Positions 37,234 through 49,262 are shown, counted from the stretch's first letter. The stretch is DNA of 64,000 nt from Faecalibacterium sp. UBA1819 (GCA_002315015.1 DCEX01000012.1:115827-179826); one strand, 5' to 3'. Notes: generated from the sequence alone by a model not told the origin. Made by a program: numbers and translations.

Positions 37234-38256
37234 TTAAAATTGCTGCAAGCGATACGAAGGAGATGTTTGCGGTGCGGGTCCCGCGGATTGACGCTTGATA
37301 AAAGATGCATGAAGCAAAAGTGTGCTGATTGGAACTTCGTTAATCAAGCTGTTCAGAGCATAAAATGCACTTTTTCCAATTTCGGTGCGATTTTGCCGAA
37401 TGGTAGTCAAAGGGGGTTGTGTATATGCACAAAGAGGCAAATCGTCAAATCCAATAATGCTGATATCTTCCGGTACACGCAGCCCTAATTCTTGACAATG
37501 AAGCATAACACTGTGAGCAAGCAAATCATGATTGCATAAAATTGCGGTTACATCTTGCTGAAGTAAAAGTGGCAAATGCGTTTGAATACATTCGGCGAAG
37601 TGATAGGAGCTGCCGGAAAGGCTGGGATTGTCCCGCAGTCCGTTTTTTCTCAAAGAATGGAAAAAAGCTGTGTGCCGAGCTTGATTGATGTAAGAACCAA
37701 GTGTACCGCTGAGGTAACCAATATTTTTATGGCCGCAAGCTTTGAGATATTCGATGGCAAGGTCGATTCCCTCTTGATTATCAATACCAACATAAGCCGT
37801 GTTCGGATTTGCTTTTACTTGATTATCCAATAATACAGCTGGTGTGCGGCTGGTTTGAAGCTGAGAAAGCCATTCATCCGATAGGGAAAGCCCAAGAAAG
37901 AAAGCCCCTGCATACTGGTGCTCCATCATATAGGCATCATAATAAGTGCTTTTTTGCAGGGATTTCGAAAGAGGCTCGATGATGACATCAAAGCCGGCGG
38001 GTACCGCCATTTTACGAAAGCCCATGACAATGTCATAGCCGAAGTCTCCCGGTTGATTGCACTCCATATTCATGACAAAAATAATGATGCGCGGGGCATT
38101 ATTAGCTCGTTTAATGCGTGTATAGCCCATTTCCACTGCGGTTTCAATAATGAGCTTTCGTAAAGTTTCGCTGACATCGGCGGCCCCGTTCAACGCTTTG
38201 GAAACAGTTCCCTTAGAAACATTTAAGCGTTCGGCAATATCTTCAATTCTAACCAT
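37234..38256 (-). CDS. LacI-family transcriptional regulator
   Basis: 340 residues. The N-terminal helix-turn-helix (residues 4-24, IEDIAERLNVSKGTVSKALNG) is followed by a hinge and a periplasmic-binding-protein-like sensor domain (about 55-330) with VGIDNQEGIDLAIEYL and ISIIGFDDLPL, both LacI hallmarks. It is divergent from the glucan-degradation operon, so control of that operon by a sugar or phosphosugar is the simplest reading. An inverted repeat in its own leader (38314-38339) may be its operator. Confidence 0.93.
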   Translation of the reverse strand: MVRIEDIAERLNVSKGTVSKALNGAADVSETLRKLIIETAVEMGYTRIKRANNAPRIIIFVMNMECNQPGDFGYDIVMGFRKMAVPAGFDVIIEPLSKSLQKSTYYDAYMMEHQYAGAFFLGLSLSDEWLSQLQTSRTPAVLLDNQVKANPNTAYVGIDNQEGIDLAIEYLKACGHKNIGYLSGTLGSYINQARHTAFFHSLRKNGLRDNPSLSGSSYHFAECIQTHLPLLLQQDVTAILCNHDLLAHSVMLHCQELGLRVPEDISIIGFDDLPLCAYTQPPLTTIRQNRTEIGKSAFYALNSLINEVPISTLLLHASFIKRQSAGPAPQTSPSYRLQQF

Positions 38257-38313
38257 GGATCGTCCTTTTCGTTTTATTTCGGTGAAGTGTGACTTTTCTT
38301 TTTTCGTTGAATA

Positions 38314-38339
38314 GTTAGGCAGCGGAGTTAGTGCCTAAC
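38314..38339. promoter_or_regulatory. Inverted repeat, candidate operator for the LacI-type regulator
   Basis: GTTAGGCA (38314-38321) and TGCCTAAC (38332-38339) are perfect inverted copies with a 10-base spacer. The site lies just downstream of the regulator's own promoter, consistent with autorepression. The spacer is longer than in typical LacI operators. Confidence 0.5.
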
Positions 38340-38358
38340 AAATGTGAATGATGTTTTT

Positions 38359-38387
38359 ATTATAATATCTTTTGCTTTGTTTTTCAA
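38359..38387 (-). promoter_or_regulatory. Sigma-A promoter of the LacI-type gene
   Basis: Read on the minus strand: TTGAAA (38387-38382), 17-base spacer, TATAAT (38364-38359). Confidence 0.8.
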
Positions 38388-38488
38388 TGTTTCGTAAAAT
38401 TTTTTATTTTTCTATGCAAATCAACTGCGAAAAGAATGAATTTTGCGTGTAAATCTCTAAAAATACATGCCAAAATCGCAAAAAACAC

Positions 38489-38517
38489 TTGACTATGACC
38501 GAAAGAATGGTTATAGT
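38489..38517 (+). promoter_or_regulatory. Sigma-A promoter of the glucan-degradation operon
   Basis: TTGACT (38489-38494), 17-base spacer, TATAGT (38512-38517). Just downstream is a direct repeat CGAAAC-TTAA-CGAAAC (about 38526-38541) that could also be a regulator site. Confidence 0.8.
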
Positions 38518-38607
38518 TTAAATATCGAAACTTAACGAAACATCTATGACGCTTAACTTAAAAAGAGCGCTGTGGATGAGGCAAAAGTTTGACAATGAGG
38601 TGTTACG

Positions 38608-40866
38608 ATGGAACAGGCATTGCAGAATTTGTTAAATCAAAACTTTCAAAAAACATTGGCAACGGCAACGCAGTCAGAAATTTATTACGCTTTAATGCTG
38701 TATGCAAAGGAGCGTGCCGCGCAAATGCCGAAAACCAGCGGCAAAAGAAAACTTTACTACGTTTCAGCAGAGTTTTTAGTGGGAAAGCTTTTGTCCAACT
38801 ACTTGATCAATCTTCATCTGTTCGATGAGGCAAAAGAGCTGTTGGCTCGTTATGGACATGACTTGAACCGCATTGAAGATGCAGAAAATGAGCCTTCTTT
38901 GGGAAATGGCGGCCTAGGTCGATTGGCTGCTTGTTTTTTAGACTCGATTGCCTCGTTAAATTTGCCGGGCGATGGTGCAGGCTTAAATTATCATGACGGC
39001 CTTTTTTATCAAAAGTTTGAGAACCTAAAACAAAAAGAGGAAAAAAATCCTTGGATTACCCCGCAAAGCTGGCTGACAGATACTGGTGTTCGTTTTGATG
39101 TGCCTTTTGGCGATCAAACCGTTCGTTCGGTGATGTACGATATTGCCATTCCGGGCTATCGCGGCCAGTGCAGCACACTGCATTTGTTTGATTTGGAGAC
39201 CGTGGATGAAGGCATCATCCGTGAAGGAATTGATTTTGACAAAACGGATATTGCTCACAACTTAACCCTGTTTTTATATCCCGATGACAGCGATGAAGCA
39301 GGTCGGCTGCTTCGTGTTTATCAGCAGTATTTCTTGGTATCCAGCACAGCACAGTTGATTTTGAAGGAAACGAAAGAGCGTGGGGGAGATTGGAGCCATC
39401 TGCACGAGTATACCGCTGTACAAATTAACGATACCCATCCCACAATGATTATCCCGGAATTGATTCGACTCTTGACGCAGTCCGGTATGTCGATGGATGA
39501 TGCGGTACGCGAAGTGAGCTTGACCTGTGCGTATACCAACCACACCATCTTGGCAGAAGCGTTGGAGAAATGGCCGATGGACTTTATGCGCAAGGCGGTT
39601 CCGCAGCTGGTGCCTATTTTGGAGGAGCTTGACAGACGTGCAAAGCAGGTAAGCGCAGATCCCCGCGTTGCGGTGATTGACGATCAAGATCGTGTCCACA
39701 TGGCGCACATTGATATTCACTTTGGTTATAGCATCAACGGAGTGGCGGCGCTGCACACCGATATTTTGAAACAGTCCGAACTCAAGCCTTTCTACGACTT
39801 GTATCCCGAAAAATTTAACAACAAAACAAACGGTATTACTTTCCGGCGCTGGCTGGTTCATTGCAATCAGCCGCTTACCGCTTATCTGCGTGAGTTAATT
39901 GGTGACGGATTCTTGACTGATGCGGACGAGCTGGAAAAGCTTCTCGCGTACCGCAGCGATGAAAAAGTGCAAAAACACTTAAAATCGATTAAACAGCAAG
40001 CAAAAGAGGAGCTGGCACGCTTTTTGAATGAAACGCAGGGAGTTTGCGTGAATCCCGATTCGGTTTTTGATATTCAAATCAAGCGTTTGCATGAGTACAA
40101 GCGTCAGCAGATGAATTTGCTCTATGCCATCTATCAATATCAGCAAATTAAAAAGGGCAATTTGCCTGTTCGTCCGATCACCATGATTTTCGGCGCTAAG
40201 GCGGCCCCGGCCTATACGATTGCAAAGGACATCATTCATGCGATTTTGTGTTTGTCGGAATTGATTTCGCGCGATGAAGAAGTTCGCAAACATCTGAATA
40301 TTGTCATGGTAGAAAATTACAATGTGACAAAAGCCGAAAAATTGATTCCGGCATGTGATATTTCCGAGCAAATCAGCTTGGCGTCAAAAGAAGCTTCCGG
40401 CACGGGCAACATGAAGATGATGCTGAACGGCGCATTGACATTAGGCACACGCGACGGCGCAAATGTTGAGATTGCACAGCTGGTAGGGGATGAAAATATC
40501 TATTCCTTCGGCAAGTCCTCTGAGGAAGTAATTCGCCTTTATGATGAACACGCCTATAATGCGGCACAGCTGTATGATAACGACGAAGAAATTGCTGCTT
40601 TGGTCGATTTCATTGTGGACAAACAAATGATTCGTTTGGGAGATCCCGTTTGCTTGGGCAGACTTTACAAAGAAATTGTTGGCAAAGACTGGTTTATGGC
40701 GCTGCTGGATGTCAAAGAGTATATCCGTGTGAAAAATCAAATGTTGGCTGATTATGAGAACGAGAGTGCTTGGATGGAAAAGGTGATTGTGAACATCGCA
40801 AAAGCCGGATTCTTCTCGTCTGACCGCACGATTCGTGAGTATAACGAGGATATCTGGCACTTGTGA
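38608..40866 (+). CDS. glgP: Glycogen/maltodextrin phosphorylase (GT35)
   Basis: 752 residues, somewhat shorter than the roughly 800 usual for enterobacterial enzymes. It releases glucose 1-phosphate from alpha-1,4-glucan ends with phosphate and PLP. Motifs: [41 protein letters not shown], and the PLP-lysine segment [14 protein letters not shown] (about 593-606). GARDGAN-type [11 protein letters not shown] follows. The start has GAGGTG eight bases upstream. First gene of a three-gene operon. No glycogen synthesis genes are present nearby. Confidence 0.96.
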   Translation: MEQALQNLLNQNFQKTLATATQSEIYYALMLYAKERAAQMPKTSGKRKLYYVSAEFLVGKLLSNYLINLHLFDEAKELLARYGHDLNRIEDAENEPSLGNGGLGRLAACFLDSIASLNLPGDGAGLNYHDGLFYQKFENLKQKEEKNPWITPQSWLTDTGVRFDVPFGDQTVRSVMYDIAIPGYRGQCSTLHLFDLETVDEGIIREGIDFDKTDIAHNLTLFLYPDDSDEAGRLLRVYQQYFLVSSTAQLILKETKERGGDWSHLHEYTAVQINDTHPTMIIPELIRLLTQSGMSMDDAVREVSLTCAYTNHTILAEALEKWPMDFMRKAVPQLVPILEELDRRAKQVSADPRVAVIDDQDRVHMAHIDIHFGYSINGVAALHTDILKQSELKPFYDLYPEKFNNKTNGITFRRWLVHCNQPLTAYLRELIGDGFLTDADELEKLLAYRSDEKVQKHLKSIKQQAKEELARFLNETQGVCVNPDSVFDIQIKRLHEYKRQQMNLLYAIYQYQQIKKGNLPVRPITMIFGAKAAPAYTIAKDIIHAILCLSELISRDEEVRKHLNIVMVENYNVTKAEKLIPACDISEQISLASKEASGTGNMKMMLNGALTLGTRDGANVEIAQLVGDENIYSFGKSSEEVIRLYDEHAYNAAQLYDNDEEIAALVDFIVDKQMIRLGDPVCLGRLYKEIVGKDWFMALLDVKEYIRVKNQMLADYENESAWMEKVIVNIAKAGFFSSDRTIREYNEDIWHL

Positions 40867-40877
40867 GGTGACAAAAG

Positions 40878-42338
40878 ATGCAACAAACCGGAATTTTGCT
40901 GGCTATTTCCAGTTTGCCGTCCAGCTGGGGAATCGGTGATTTGGGCAGCCAGGCCTATCAATGGTTGGATATGCTGTACGAAAACGGTATCAATTTATGG
41001 CAGATTTTGCCCATGAATCCGCTTGGCTACGGGAACTCGCCTTATCAGCCGTATTCTTCCTTTGCAGGAGACGAAATTTATCTCAGTTTGGAACGATTAC
41101 AGCAAGAGGGCCTTTTGGAAAATTTTCCGACTCCTTGCGAAAATTTACAGCAAAGAGTAAACTATGATGAGGTTCGGCACAAGAAAGAAACTTGGCTGCG
41201 CAAAGCTTTTGAAGCTTTTGTTCCCGATGCCGATTATGAGGAATTTTGCAGCAGGGATTGGCTGTGGCCCTACTGTGCTTTTCGTGCATTTAAGCAGGCG
41301 AACGGCGGCGTTTGCTGGACGGAATGGAACGAGACACACAAGCAATGGCGAGTTGGCAGCGCATACCCCACGCCCGAGATTGAAAAAGAGGCACATTACC
41401 ATGCCTTTGTACAATATCAGTTTTGGAAACAGTGGCGTGATGTTCTGAACTATGCCCATGAAAAACAGATTTCGATTATGGGAGATGTTCCGTTCTATGT
41501 TGGGCTGGATTCAGCGGACGTGTGGGCGCAGCAAGAAGCATTTTTGCTGGATGAAAAGGGCTATCCCCAGTTTGTGGCCGGTGTGCCGCCCGATTATTTC
41601 AGCGCAACAGGTCAGCGTTGGGGAAACCCGGTGTATGATTGGGATTATTTGCAGAAAACGGGATTCGAGTTTTGGAAAAAGCGCATTGGCTATTGCGCCA
41701 GCATGATGGATATGGTGAGAATTGACCATTTCCGTGCCTTTGATACGTATTGGAAAATTCCCGCTTCCTGTCCCACCGCGATTGAAGGAGAGTGGCTGGA
41801 AGCCCCGGGCTATGAGGTGCTGGATACGCTTTTTGAAAGCATTCCGGGATTGCACTTGGTAGCGGAAGATTTGGGCGACCTGCGGCCGCAGGTGCTGACG
41901 TTACGCGATCATTACCACTTGAAGGGCATGAAGGTATTCGAGTTTGTATTTGATTTTAACGGACGTTATGCAAAGGATACCGGCGAAGTCAAGGAAAATC
42001 AAATTCTTTATACCGGTACGCACGACAACGCTACCCTAAAAGAATGGTATGATTCGCTGACAACCGCTCAAAAAAGAAAACTTCGCCGCTGGCTGTCTCA
42101 AAAGGGATTTGCAAATGGTGATGTATGCGAGAGGATTCTTCACACTGTATTGGCAGATCGGGCGAATGTTGTTATTTTGCCGTTACAGGATGTGATGAAG
42201 CTGCCTGGTCAGGCGCGAATGAATGTTCCGGGCACAGTTGGTTCTCCGAACTGGGAGTGGAGAATGACAGAAATGCAAACGGCACAAAAGTCTTTGCGTG
42301 CGTTAAGGCCGTATATTAAAAAGAGGGGAAGATTGTAA
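40878..42338 (+). CDS. malQ: 4-alpha-glucanotransferase (amylomaltase, GH77)
   Basis: 486 residues. It transfers glucan chains between maltodextrins and releases glucose, extending short chains so that the phosphorylase can act. GH77 motifs: SSLPSSWGIGDLG, WQILPMNPLGYGNSPY, GDVPFYVGLDSADVW, the nucleophile region MVRIDHFRAFDTYW, acid/base AEDLGD and the transition-state Asp in YTGTHDNAT. Starts 11 bases after glgP. Its stop overlaps the next start by one base (TAATG). Confidence 0.96.
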   Translation: MQQTGILLAISSLPSSWGIGDLGSQAYQWLDMLYENGINLWQILPMNPLGYGNSPYQPYSSFAGDEIYLSLERLQQEGLLENFPTPCENLQQRVNYDEVRHKKETWLRKAFEAFVPDADYEEFCSRDWLWPYCAFRAFKQANGGVCWTEWNETHKQWRVGSAYPTPEIEKEAHYHAFVQYQFWKQWRDVLNYAHEKQISIMGDVPFYVGLDSADVWAQQEAFLLDEKGYPQFVAGVPPDYFSATGQRWGNPVYDWDYLQKTGFEFWKKRIGYCASMMDMVRIDHFRAFDTYWKIPASCPTAIEGEWLEAPGYEVLDTLFESIPGLHLVAEDLGDLRPQVLTLRDHYHLKGMKVFEFVFDFNGRYAKDTGEVKENQILYTGTHDNATLKEWYDSLTTAQKRKLRRWLSQKGFANGDVCERILHTVLADRANVVILPLQDVMKLPGQARMNVPGTVGSPNWEWRMTEMQTAQKSLRALRPYIKKRGRL

Positions 42339-43969
42339 TGTTAGACAAAACAAAAAAAGATTGGTGGAAGTCGGCAGTCGCTTATCAAATTTACCCAAAA
42401 AGTTTTCAGGATACAACAGGAAGCGGTACAGGCGATTTGCAGGGCATTATCCGTCGGTTGGATTATTTGAAAACTTTAGGTGTAGATGTGCTTTGGCTGT
42501 CACCGGTTTTTGCTTCGCCGCAAGTAGATAATGGTTATGATATTTCCGATTATCGCGCCATTGACCCGATGTTCGGCACATTGGACGATATGCGCGAGCT
42601 GATCGCAGAAGGAAAAAAGCGCGGCATTGGAATCATGCTCGACTTGGTTTTGAACCACAGCTCTGATCAGCACCCGTGGTTTTTAGAAGCAAAAAAGTCA
42701 AAAGAGAGTCCCTATCACGATTACTATGTCTGGCGTGATGGTACTCCTGACGCGCCGCCCAATGACATGCAGGCAGCGTTCGGCGGCTCGGCATGGGAGT
42801 GGGTCGAGGAGATTGGACAATATTATTTCCATCAATTCGCACCCCAGCAGCCGGATTTGAACTGGGAAAATCCCGCTGTGCGCCGTGAAATCTATGATAT
42901 GATTTTGTGGTGGATGGATCAGGGAGTCGAGGGTTTCCGTCTGGATGTCATTGACCAGATTGCAAAAGAACCGGATGAGGGCATCACCGGCAATGGTCCC
43001 CGCCTGCACGAGTTCTTGCGTGAGCTGAGCGCAAATACCTTCCAAAAAGGTTGTTTGGTTACGGTTGGTGAAGCGTGGGGCGCTGATACAGAGAGAGCCA
43101 AGCTGTATAGTGCCCCTGATGGAAGTGAGCTTTCCATGGTGTTCCAGTTTGAACAAATGGTGCTTGACCAGCAAAAAGGGAAAGAGAAATGGGATCTGGC
43201 GCCCTTGCCTTTTGCAGAGATGAAAAAGAGCTATGCAAAATGGCAAAAAGAGCTGCATGGAACAGGATGGAACAGCCTGTTCTTGAATAACCACGATCTT
43301 CCGCGCACCGTTTCCCGCTGGGGTGATGATAAAGAGTATCGTGTTATGTCGGCTAAGGCTCTGGCTACAATGCTGCACGGAATGCAGGGAATGCCCTACG
43401 TTTACCAAGGGGAAGAGCTGGGCATGACCAACATTCGATTGCCGATTGAAAAATATCGTGATTTGGAGACACTGAACCTTTATCGCGCAAGAAAAGAGCA
43501 GGGTGTCCCCGAAGAAGAAATCATGCGTTCTATTTACGCAAAAGGAAGGGATAACGCCCGTACACCGATGCAGTGGGATGATGGGGAGAATGCCGGCTTT
43601 ACAACGGGAACGCCTTGGTTGACAGTCAACGAGAACTATCATACCATCAATGCAAAAGCTGCTTTGGACGACCCCGATTCGGTGTTCCATTACTATCAGA
43701 AATTGATTGCTTTGCGCAAGCAATATCCTGTTTTTGTTCATGGCGATTTTACACTTTTAGAGGCGGAGCATCCGCAGTTATTTGTGTATGAGCGTTCTTA
43801 TGAAGGGGATCGCCTTTTGGTTGTTTGCAATTTGAGCGGACAGCAGGCGGCGTATGCTCTGCCCCAGGGTTGGGAGGATTCCGAGGTTTTGATTGCCAAT
43901 GCAGAAGGTGGTCTGGACGGCACATTCAGCCCGTGGCAAGCGATGATTTTATACAAAGCAAAAGTTTAA
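42338..43969 (+). CDS. GH13 alpha-glucosidase, probably oligo-1,6-glucosidase
   Basis: 543 residues, GH13 subfamily 31-like. Catalytic residues: Asp203 in GFRLDVID, Glu245 in VGEAW, Asp320 in NNHDLPR. N-terminal YQIYPKSFQDTTG and the VDNGYDISDYRAIDP stretch are typical. Val directly after the nucleophile is known in this subfamily to go with alpha-1,6 specificity (Thr with alpha-1,4), so isomaltose or limit-dextrin branches are the likely substrate. It would finish breakdown of phosphorylase/transferase products to glucose. There is no signal peptide, so it is cytoplasmic. Confidence 0.92.
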   Translation: MLDKTKKDWWKSAVAYQIYPKSFQDTTGSGTGDLQGIIRRLDYLKTLGVDVLWLSPVFASPQVDNGYDISDYRAIDPMFGTLDDMRELIAEGKKRGIGIMLDLVLNHSSDQHPWFLEAKKSKESPYHDYYVWRDGTPDAPPNDMQAAFGGSAWEWVEEIGQYYFHQFAPQQPDLNWENPAVRREIYDMILWWMDQGVEGFRLDVIDQIAKEPDEGITGNGPRLHEFLRELSANTFQKGCLVTVGEAWGADTERAKLYSAPDGSELSMVFQFEQMVLDQQKGKEKWDLAPLPFAEMKKSYAKWQKELHGTGWNSLFLNNHDLPRTVSRWGDDKEYRVMSAKALATMLHGMQGMPYVYQGEELGMTNIRLPIEKYRDLETLNLYRARKEQGVPEEEIMRSIYAKGRDNARTPMQWDDGENAGFTTGTPWLTVNENYHTINAKAALDDPDSVFHYYQKLIALRKQYPVFVHGDFTLLEAEHPQLFVYERSYEGDRLLVVCNLSGQQAAYALPQGWEDSEVLIANAEGGLDGTFSPWQAMILYKAKV

Positions 43970-44006
43970 AGCACGTCACATACGGAAGAATTCTGCAAAA
44001 CAAATA

Positions 44007-44057
44007 AAACGAGGCCGGCACGCCGCAACAGAGGGGTGCCAGCCTCGTTTTTTTTAA
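44007..44057. terminator. Bidirectional terminator between the glucan operon and nrdR
   Basis: AACGAGGCCGGCAC (from 44008) pairs with GTGCCAGCCTCGTT (44036-44049), with one unpaired base. Eight T residues follow, and A-rich sequence precedes it. Confidence 0.9.
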
Positions 44058-44082
44058 TGAAACAATGAAAAATTCAAAAGTG

Positions 44083-44556
44083 TTATGGTTGCTTGGGACA
44101 GCTGCGCTTGGCAAGAAGGTCTTGCAATTCTTGCATAAAGCTGTCTACATCGGAAAATTCACGATACACGGAAGCAAAGCGCACATAGGCGACATCGTCA
44201 ATCGTTTTTAATTCATTCAGTGCCAGCTCACCAATATAAGTGGTGGTAATTTCTTTTTCATAGGAGCTGAACAACTTTTGCTCAATATTATCAATAGCGT
44301 GCTCCAATGTTTCCAGTGAAACAGGCCGCTTTTCACAAGCGCGCATCATGCCGTTTAAGAGCTTTTCGCGGTGAAAGGGCTCCCGTGAAGCGTCTTTTTT
44401 GATTACCATCAAAGGGACGCTTTCCACTACTTCGTAAGTGGTAAAGCGTTTTTGACAGGCGAGACATTCCCGGCGGCGGCGAATGCGTTCGCCGTCATCT
44501 GCGGGGCGAGAGTCGATCACCTTAGACTCGGTGTCGCCGCAATACGGACATCTCAT
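44083..44556 (-). CDS. nrdR: Transcriptional repressor of ribonucleotide reductase
   Basis: 157 residues. N-terminal zinc ribbon [18 protein letters not shown] with the second pair in [12 protein letters not shown], then an ATP-cone (about residues 48-140) starting [20 protein letters not shown]. It binds NrdR boxes upstream of ribonucleotide reductase genes and senses ATP/dATP. None of those target genes is in the window. The start overlaps the stop of the upstream minus-strand gene by four bases. Confidence 0.97.
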   Translation of the reverse strand: MRCPYCGDTESKVIDSRPADDGERIRRRRECLACQKRFTTYEVVESVPLMVIKKDASREPFHREKLLNGMMRACEKRPVSLETLEHAIDNIEQKLFSSYEKEITTTYIGELALNELKTIDDVAYVRFASVYREFSDVDSFMQELQDLLAKRSCPKQP

Positions 44557-45356
44557 GGTTGTTCATCTCCTTTATTATCAATGAAAATCCGGTTTAAGAA
44601 ACTTAGCCCCTCTGCGAGCTCTTGCGCCTCACCAAACCCTGAGCGGTATACCTCTAGGATTGCAGTTCCGTCAAAATGGATAGCGCGAAGTTTTTTTGCA
44701 ACAGCCTCAAAATCTTCCGCCCCAAAACCGGGAACGGCACAGTCACATGTTGAAGTGAAATCGCTCAGATGCAAGTGTTGAACGTGCGCCCCCATTGCTT
44801 CCAGCATTGTAAGGGGGTTTACCTGTGCGCGGCGCGCTTGTTTAATGTCAAATACAAAGCCAATGTCCTCTCGGGTCAATTCACGCAGATGGAGGATGGT
44901 TTCCGGTTGGGAACAAATGCAGCGAACAACATTTTCGTGAAGAAAATCTACCCCAAAGCCGCGTGCCATCCCACGCAGACGCAGGTAATGTTCAGCATAT
45001 CGTTCAAGCGGAAAGGGGAACCCTTTGGACATGCCATGAAAGACAAAGCGTGGAATATTCAGCATTTGGCAAAAAGCAAAATATTGCCGATACAAGAAAT
45101 AGCCGTCTTCGATACGGGTCGGATAGTCTGTGGCAAAAAAGAATGTTTCCATGCCGCTTGTAAAAGGATGCAGAGCAGCAATGCAGATTTGATGTTTACG
45201 AAGAATCAGGCTTAGCGCATTGGCGTAAGCCGGCGTTAATTCTCGCGCGGTGTTAAGAAAAACTTCGGCGCAAGGAACATTCAACTGCCCTAAATGCGCG
45301 AGCCCCTCGATTGTTTCTTCAGGGTAAAAGCAAGCAGTAGAAACACCACACTCCAT
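44553..45356 (-). CDS. Sugar phosphate isomerase/epimerase-like TIM-barrel protein
   Basis: 267 residues from the ATG at 45356, with GGGGAG upstream. In-frame starts further up were rejected. It shows the xylose isomerase-like (AP endonuclease 2) barrel pattern: [17 protein letters not shown] at the N-terminus, the metal-site segments [22 protein letters not shown] and VQHLHLSDF, and C-terminal [13 protein letters not shown]. The substrate is unknown. Its stop overlaps nrdR, so the two are co-transcribed. No functional link between them is known to me. Confidence 0.85.
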   Translation of the reverse strand: MECGVSTACFYPEETIEGLAHLGQLNVPCAEVFLNTARELTPAYANALSLILRKHQICIAALHPFTSGMETFFFATDYPTRIEDGYFLYRQYFAFCQMLNIPRFVFHGMSKGFPFPLERYAEHYLRLRGMARGFGVDFLHENVVRCICSQPETILHLRELTREDIGFVFDIKQARRAQVNPLTMLEAMGAHVQHLHLSDFTSTCDCAVPGFGAEDFEAVAKKLRAIHFDGTAILEVYRSGFGEAQELAEGLSFLNRIFIDNKGDEQP

Positions 45357-45571
45357 AGAATTCTCCCCTTCACAGACAGATACCGATATGCATATTAAAC
45401 CATAAAATAGGTGACTTTGCAATAAGATGTAACAATGTAATATAAATAAACAAGGAGTGTGGTTATAAAAACCAGAAAATTGCAGGAATATAAGAAAATC
45501 GAACGCCTAAAAAACCTTACCTGACTACTAAGAGACAAGAAAAGGCGTTGGATATGGAACAAAAATATAGC

Positions 45572-46066
45572 TTAGTGACAAGATAAGTTGCACTGATACT
45601 TGACCACATATTGTCCGGTGTGTTCCACTTCTTCTTTGATGTCTGTATTGCGGTATCCGAATGTTTCATAAAATTTTCGAGCGTCCATATTTTTTTCCAA
45701 AACCCATAGAAAAATCGTCCGAATCCCATTCATTTTTGCAGATGATAAAAGATGCTGCATCAGTGCTGTTCCAACACCTTGCTGCTGGAAAAAAGGATCT
45801 ACATAAATTTCGATCAATTCCCAAGTGTTCTCAAAATGAGAATTGCGGTCCCAATGAATCATTCCTTTCACGATGCCGTCATCAAAAACAGCTATATCAG
45901 TAAGAGCTTGCGGACAATCTCGGTAAAAAAGTGCAAGATCCAGCACTTGCATCTCTTGAAAGGAAACAATGTCATTTTGAAAAATAGGCCGGTAAGCCAT
46001 GCGCTTGGCAAATATTAAAATTTCTGCAAGTCTGGAAGCGTCTTTTTTAGATGCTGCCCGTATCAT
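45572..46066 (-). CDS. GNAT-family N-acetyltransferase
   Basis: 164 residues from the ATG at 46066, which has GGGAG eight bases upstream. The acetyl-CoA-binding segment is IEIYVDPFFQQQGVGTALM (motif A, Q-x-x-G-x-G/A form) and motif B is FLWVLEKNMDARKFYETFGY, a very typical GNAT C-terminus. The acceptor substrate cannot be predicted. It is probably monocistronic. The 215 bases between it and the next minus-strand gene hold no convincing gene. Confidence 0.92.
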   Translation of the reverse strand: MIRAASKKDASRLAEILIFAKRMAYRPIFQNDIVSFQEMQVLDLALFYRDCPQALTDIAVFDDGIVKGMIHWDRNSHFENTWELIEIYVDPFFQQQGVGTALMQHLLSSAKMNGIRTIFLWVLEKNMDARKFYETFGYRNTDIKEEVEHTGQYVVKYQCNLSCH

Positions 46067-46226
46067 AATGTTACTCCCTTTCAAAAATATCGTTCAAAAT
46101 CTAATTTCGCATTTTGTTATTTTATCACAGTATGACCGTTTTGTCATAGAAAGTTGCCGGGGGTTTGTCACAAGAATGCTTTTTTCTGCATAAATATAGA
46201 GGAATACATAACAAGGAGGCGGTAGA

Positions 46227-46913
46227 ATGAAAGGAAAACGCCGCGTACCGCGTCGGCCACATCAAACTTATCGCCGAGCAAGAGCGATTATGGGAGTTTT
46301 GCTGGCTCTGATTATTTTGTGGAGCATTGACATCCGTCTGCGGCCTTTAGTAGAGCAGGTAGCGCGCTATCAATGCCGGGTTGCTGTGCTTGAAGTGATG
46401 AACCAAGCAATGGAAGAACAGCTGGAAAATCTTGAGTGGAATACGCAAGAATTAGTGACAACCAAATATAATCCTGACGGCAGCATTGCGGCGCTCGAGA
46501 TGGATGCAATTGCCTTGAATCGCCTGAAAGCCGAACTGACGCAGGCCATTTCCAATCAGCTTTTGGCAATGGGGGAGCAGAGAATTGATATTCCTCTGGG
46601 CACTTTACTGGGATGGCAGTTTTTAACGGGCAGGGGGCCGGACATCCCTTTAAAATTGATTCCTGCCTCATTTGTGCAAAGCACGGTGACAGATTTGTTT
46701 GAGACGGCAGGAATTAACCAAACGCAGCATCGCGTTATGCTATCTTTTCAAGTGGAAGTAAGCGCGATTTTACCGGGTTGTTCCGTATCAGTTTTGGTGC
46801 AAAATGATTTTTGCGCAGCTCAGACGCTGATTGTCGGTCAGGTGCCGCAGGTATATGCCGTTTCGCAAGATAAAAGCGGGCAAGAGCCGAGCACGACCAT
46901 CCCGGCAGAATGA
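46227..46913 (+). CDS. yunB: Sporulation protein YunB
   Basis: 228 residues. N-terminal basic stretch and a single membrane helix (about 20-40), then an extracytoplasmic domain with RLRPLVEQVARYQCRVAV, IDIPLGTLLGWQFLTGRGP and the C-terminal hydrophobic-rich segment (VSAILPGCSVSVLVQNDF), all characteristic of YunB. In Bacillus the gene is under sporulation sigma control and needed for full spore formation. It supports the view that the organism sporulates. Strong AAGGAGG site. Confidence 0.93.
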   Translation: MKGKRRVPRRPHQTYRRARAIMGVLLALIILWSIDIRLRPLVEQVARYQCRVAVLEVMNQAMEEQLENLEWNTQELVTTKYNPDGSIAALEMDAIALNRLKAELTQAISNQLLAMGEQRIDIPLGTLLGWQFLTGRGPDIPLKLIPASFVQSTVTDLFETAGINQTQHRVMLSFQVEVSAILPGCSVSVLVQNDFCAAQTLIVGQVPQVYAVSQDKSGQEPSTTIPAE

Positions 46914-46952
46914 AAAAACTGACAGATGGATATAGGCAAAAAGAACTTTTTG

Positions 46953-46961
46953 TGGTATACT
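46953..46961 (+). promoter_or_regulatory. Extended -10 promoter of ligA-gatCAB
   Basis: TGGTATACT (46953-46961) is an extended -10 element. The -35 region is poor. It lies 33 bases before the TTG start of ligA. Confidence 0.5.
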
Positions 46962-46994
46962 ATATCAGATTGATATCATAAGAGGTGATGATGA

Positions 46995-48974
<1,980 letters not shown>

Positions 48975-48992
48975 GCATAAGGAGGATTTTTT

Positions 48993-49262
48993 ATGGAATT
49001 TGATGTTCAGCGCATTGCAAAGCTGGCAATGCTGCAATTTACTGAGGAAGAGGCGGCTGCGTTTGAAAAAGAATTTGCGGCCATTGTCGGCATGGTGGAA
49101 AATCTGCCGGAATTGGACAGCGCGGGCACGCTTCTGGACGAAAACAATACAATGGAAATGCGCGAGGATGTTGTTGTACCGTCCCTGCCGCGCAACGAGC
49201 TGATGAAAAATGTGCCGCACGCGATTGCAGGCTGTGTTGTAGTGCCGAAAACTGTGGAGTAA
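48993..49262 (+). CDS. gatC: Aspartyl/glutamyl-tRNA amidotransferase subunit C
   Basis: 89 residues, normal size. It stabilises the GatA-GatB complex. The pattern IAKLAMLQFTEEEAAAFEKEF and the MREDVVVPSLPRNELMKNVPH segment are typical, the latter wrapping around GatA. The start has AAGGAGG. It begins the gatCAB set, which converts Glu-tRNA(Gln), and often Asp-tRNA(Asn), to the amide forms. Confidence 0.96.
   Translation: MEFDVQRIAKLAMLQFTEEEAAAFEKEFAAIVGMVENLPELDSAGTLLDENNTMEMREDVVVPSLPRNELMKNVPHAIAGCVVVPKTVE

Noticed and set aside
42698..43741. 347-codon minus-strand frame opposite the GH13 enzyme
   Set aside because: The plus-strand enzyme has all catalytic residues, and the opposite frame has no recognisable family or start signal.
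45423..45571. Possible small peptide or transposase remnant in the gap after the TIM-barrel gene
   Set aside because: Only about 20 codons before a stop, no ribosome binding site that fits, no inverted repeats typical of insertion sequences.
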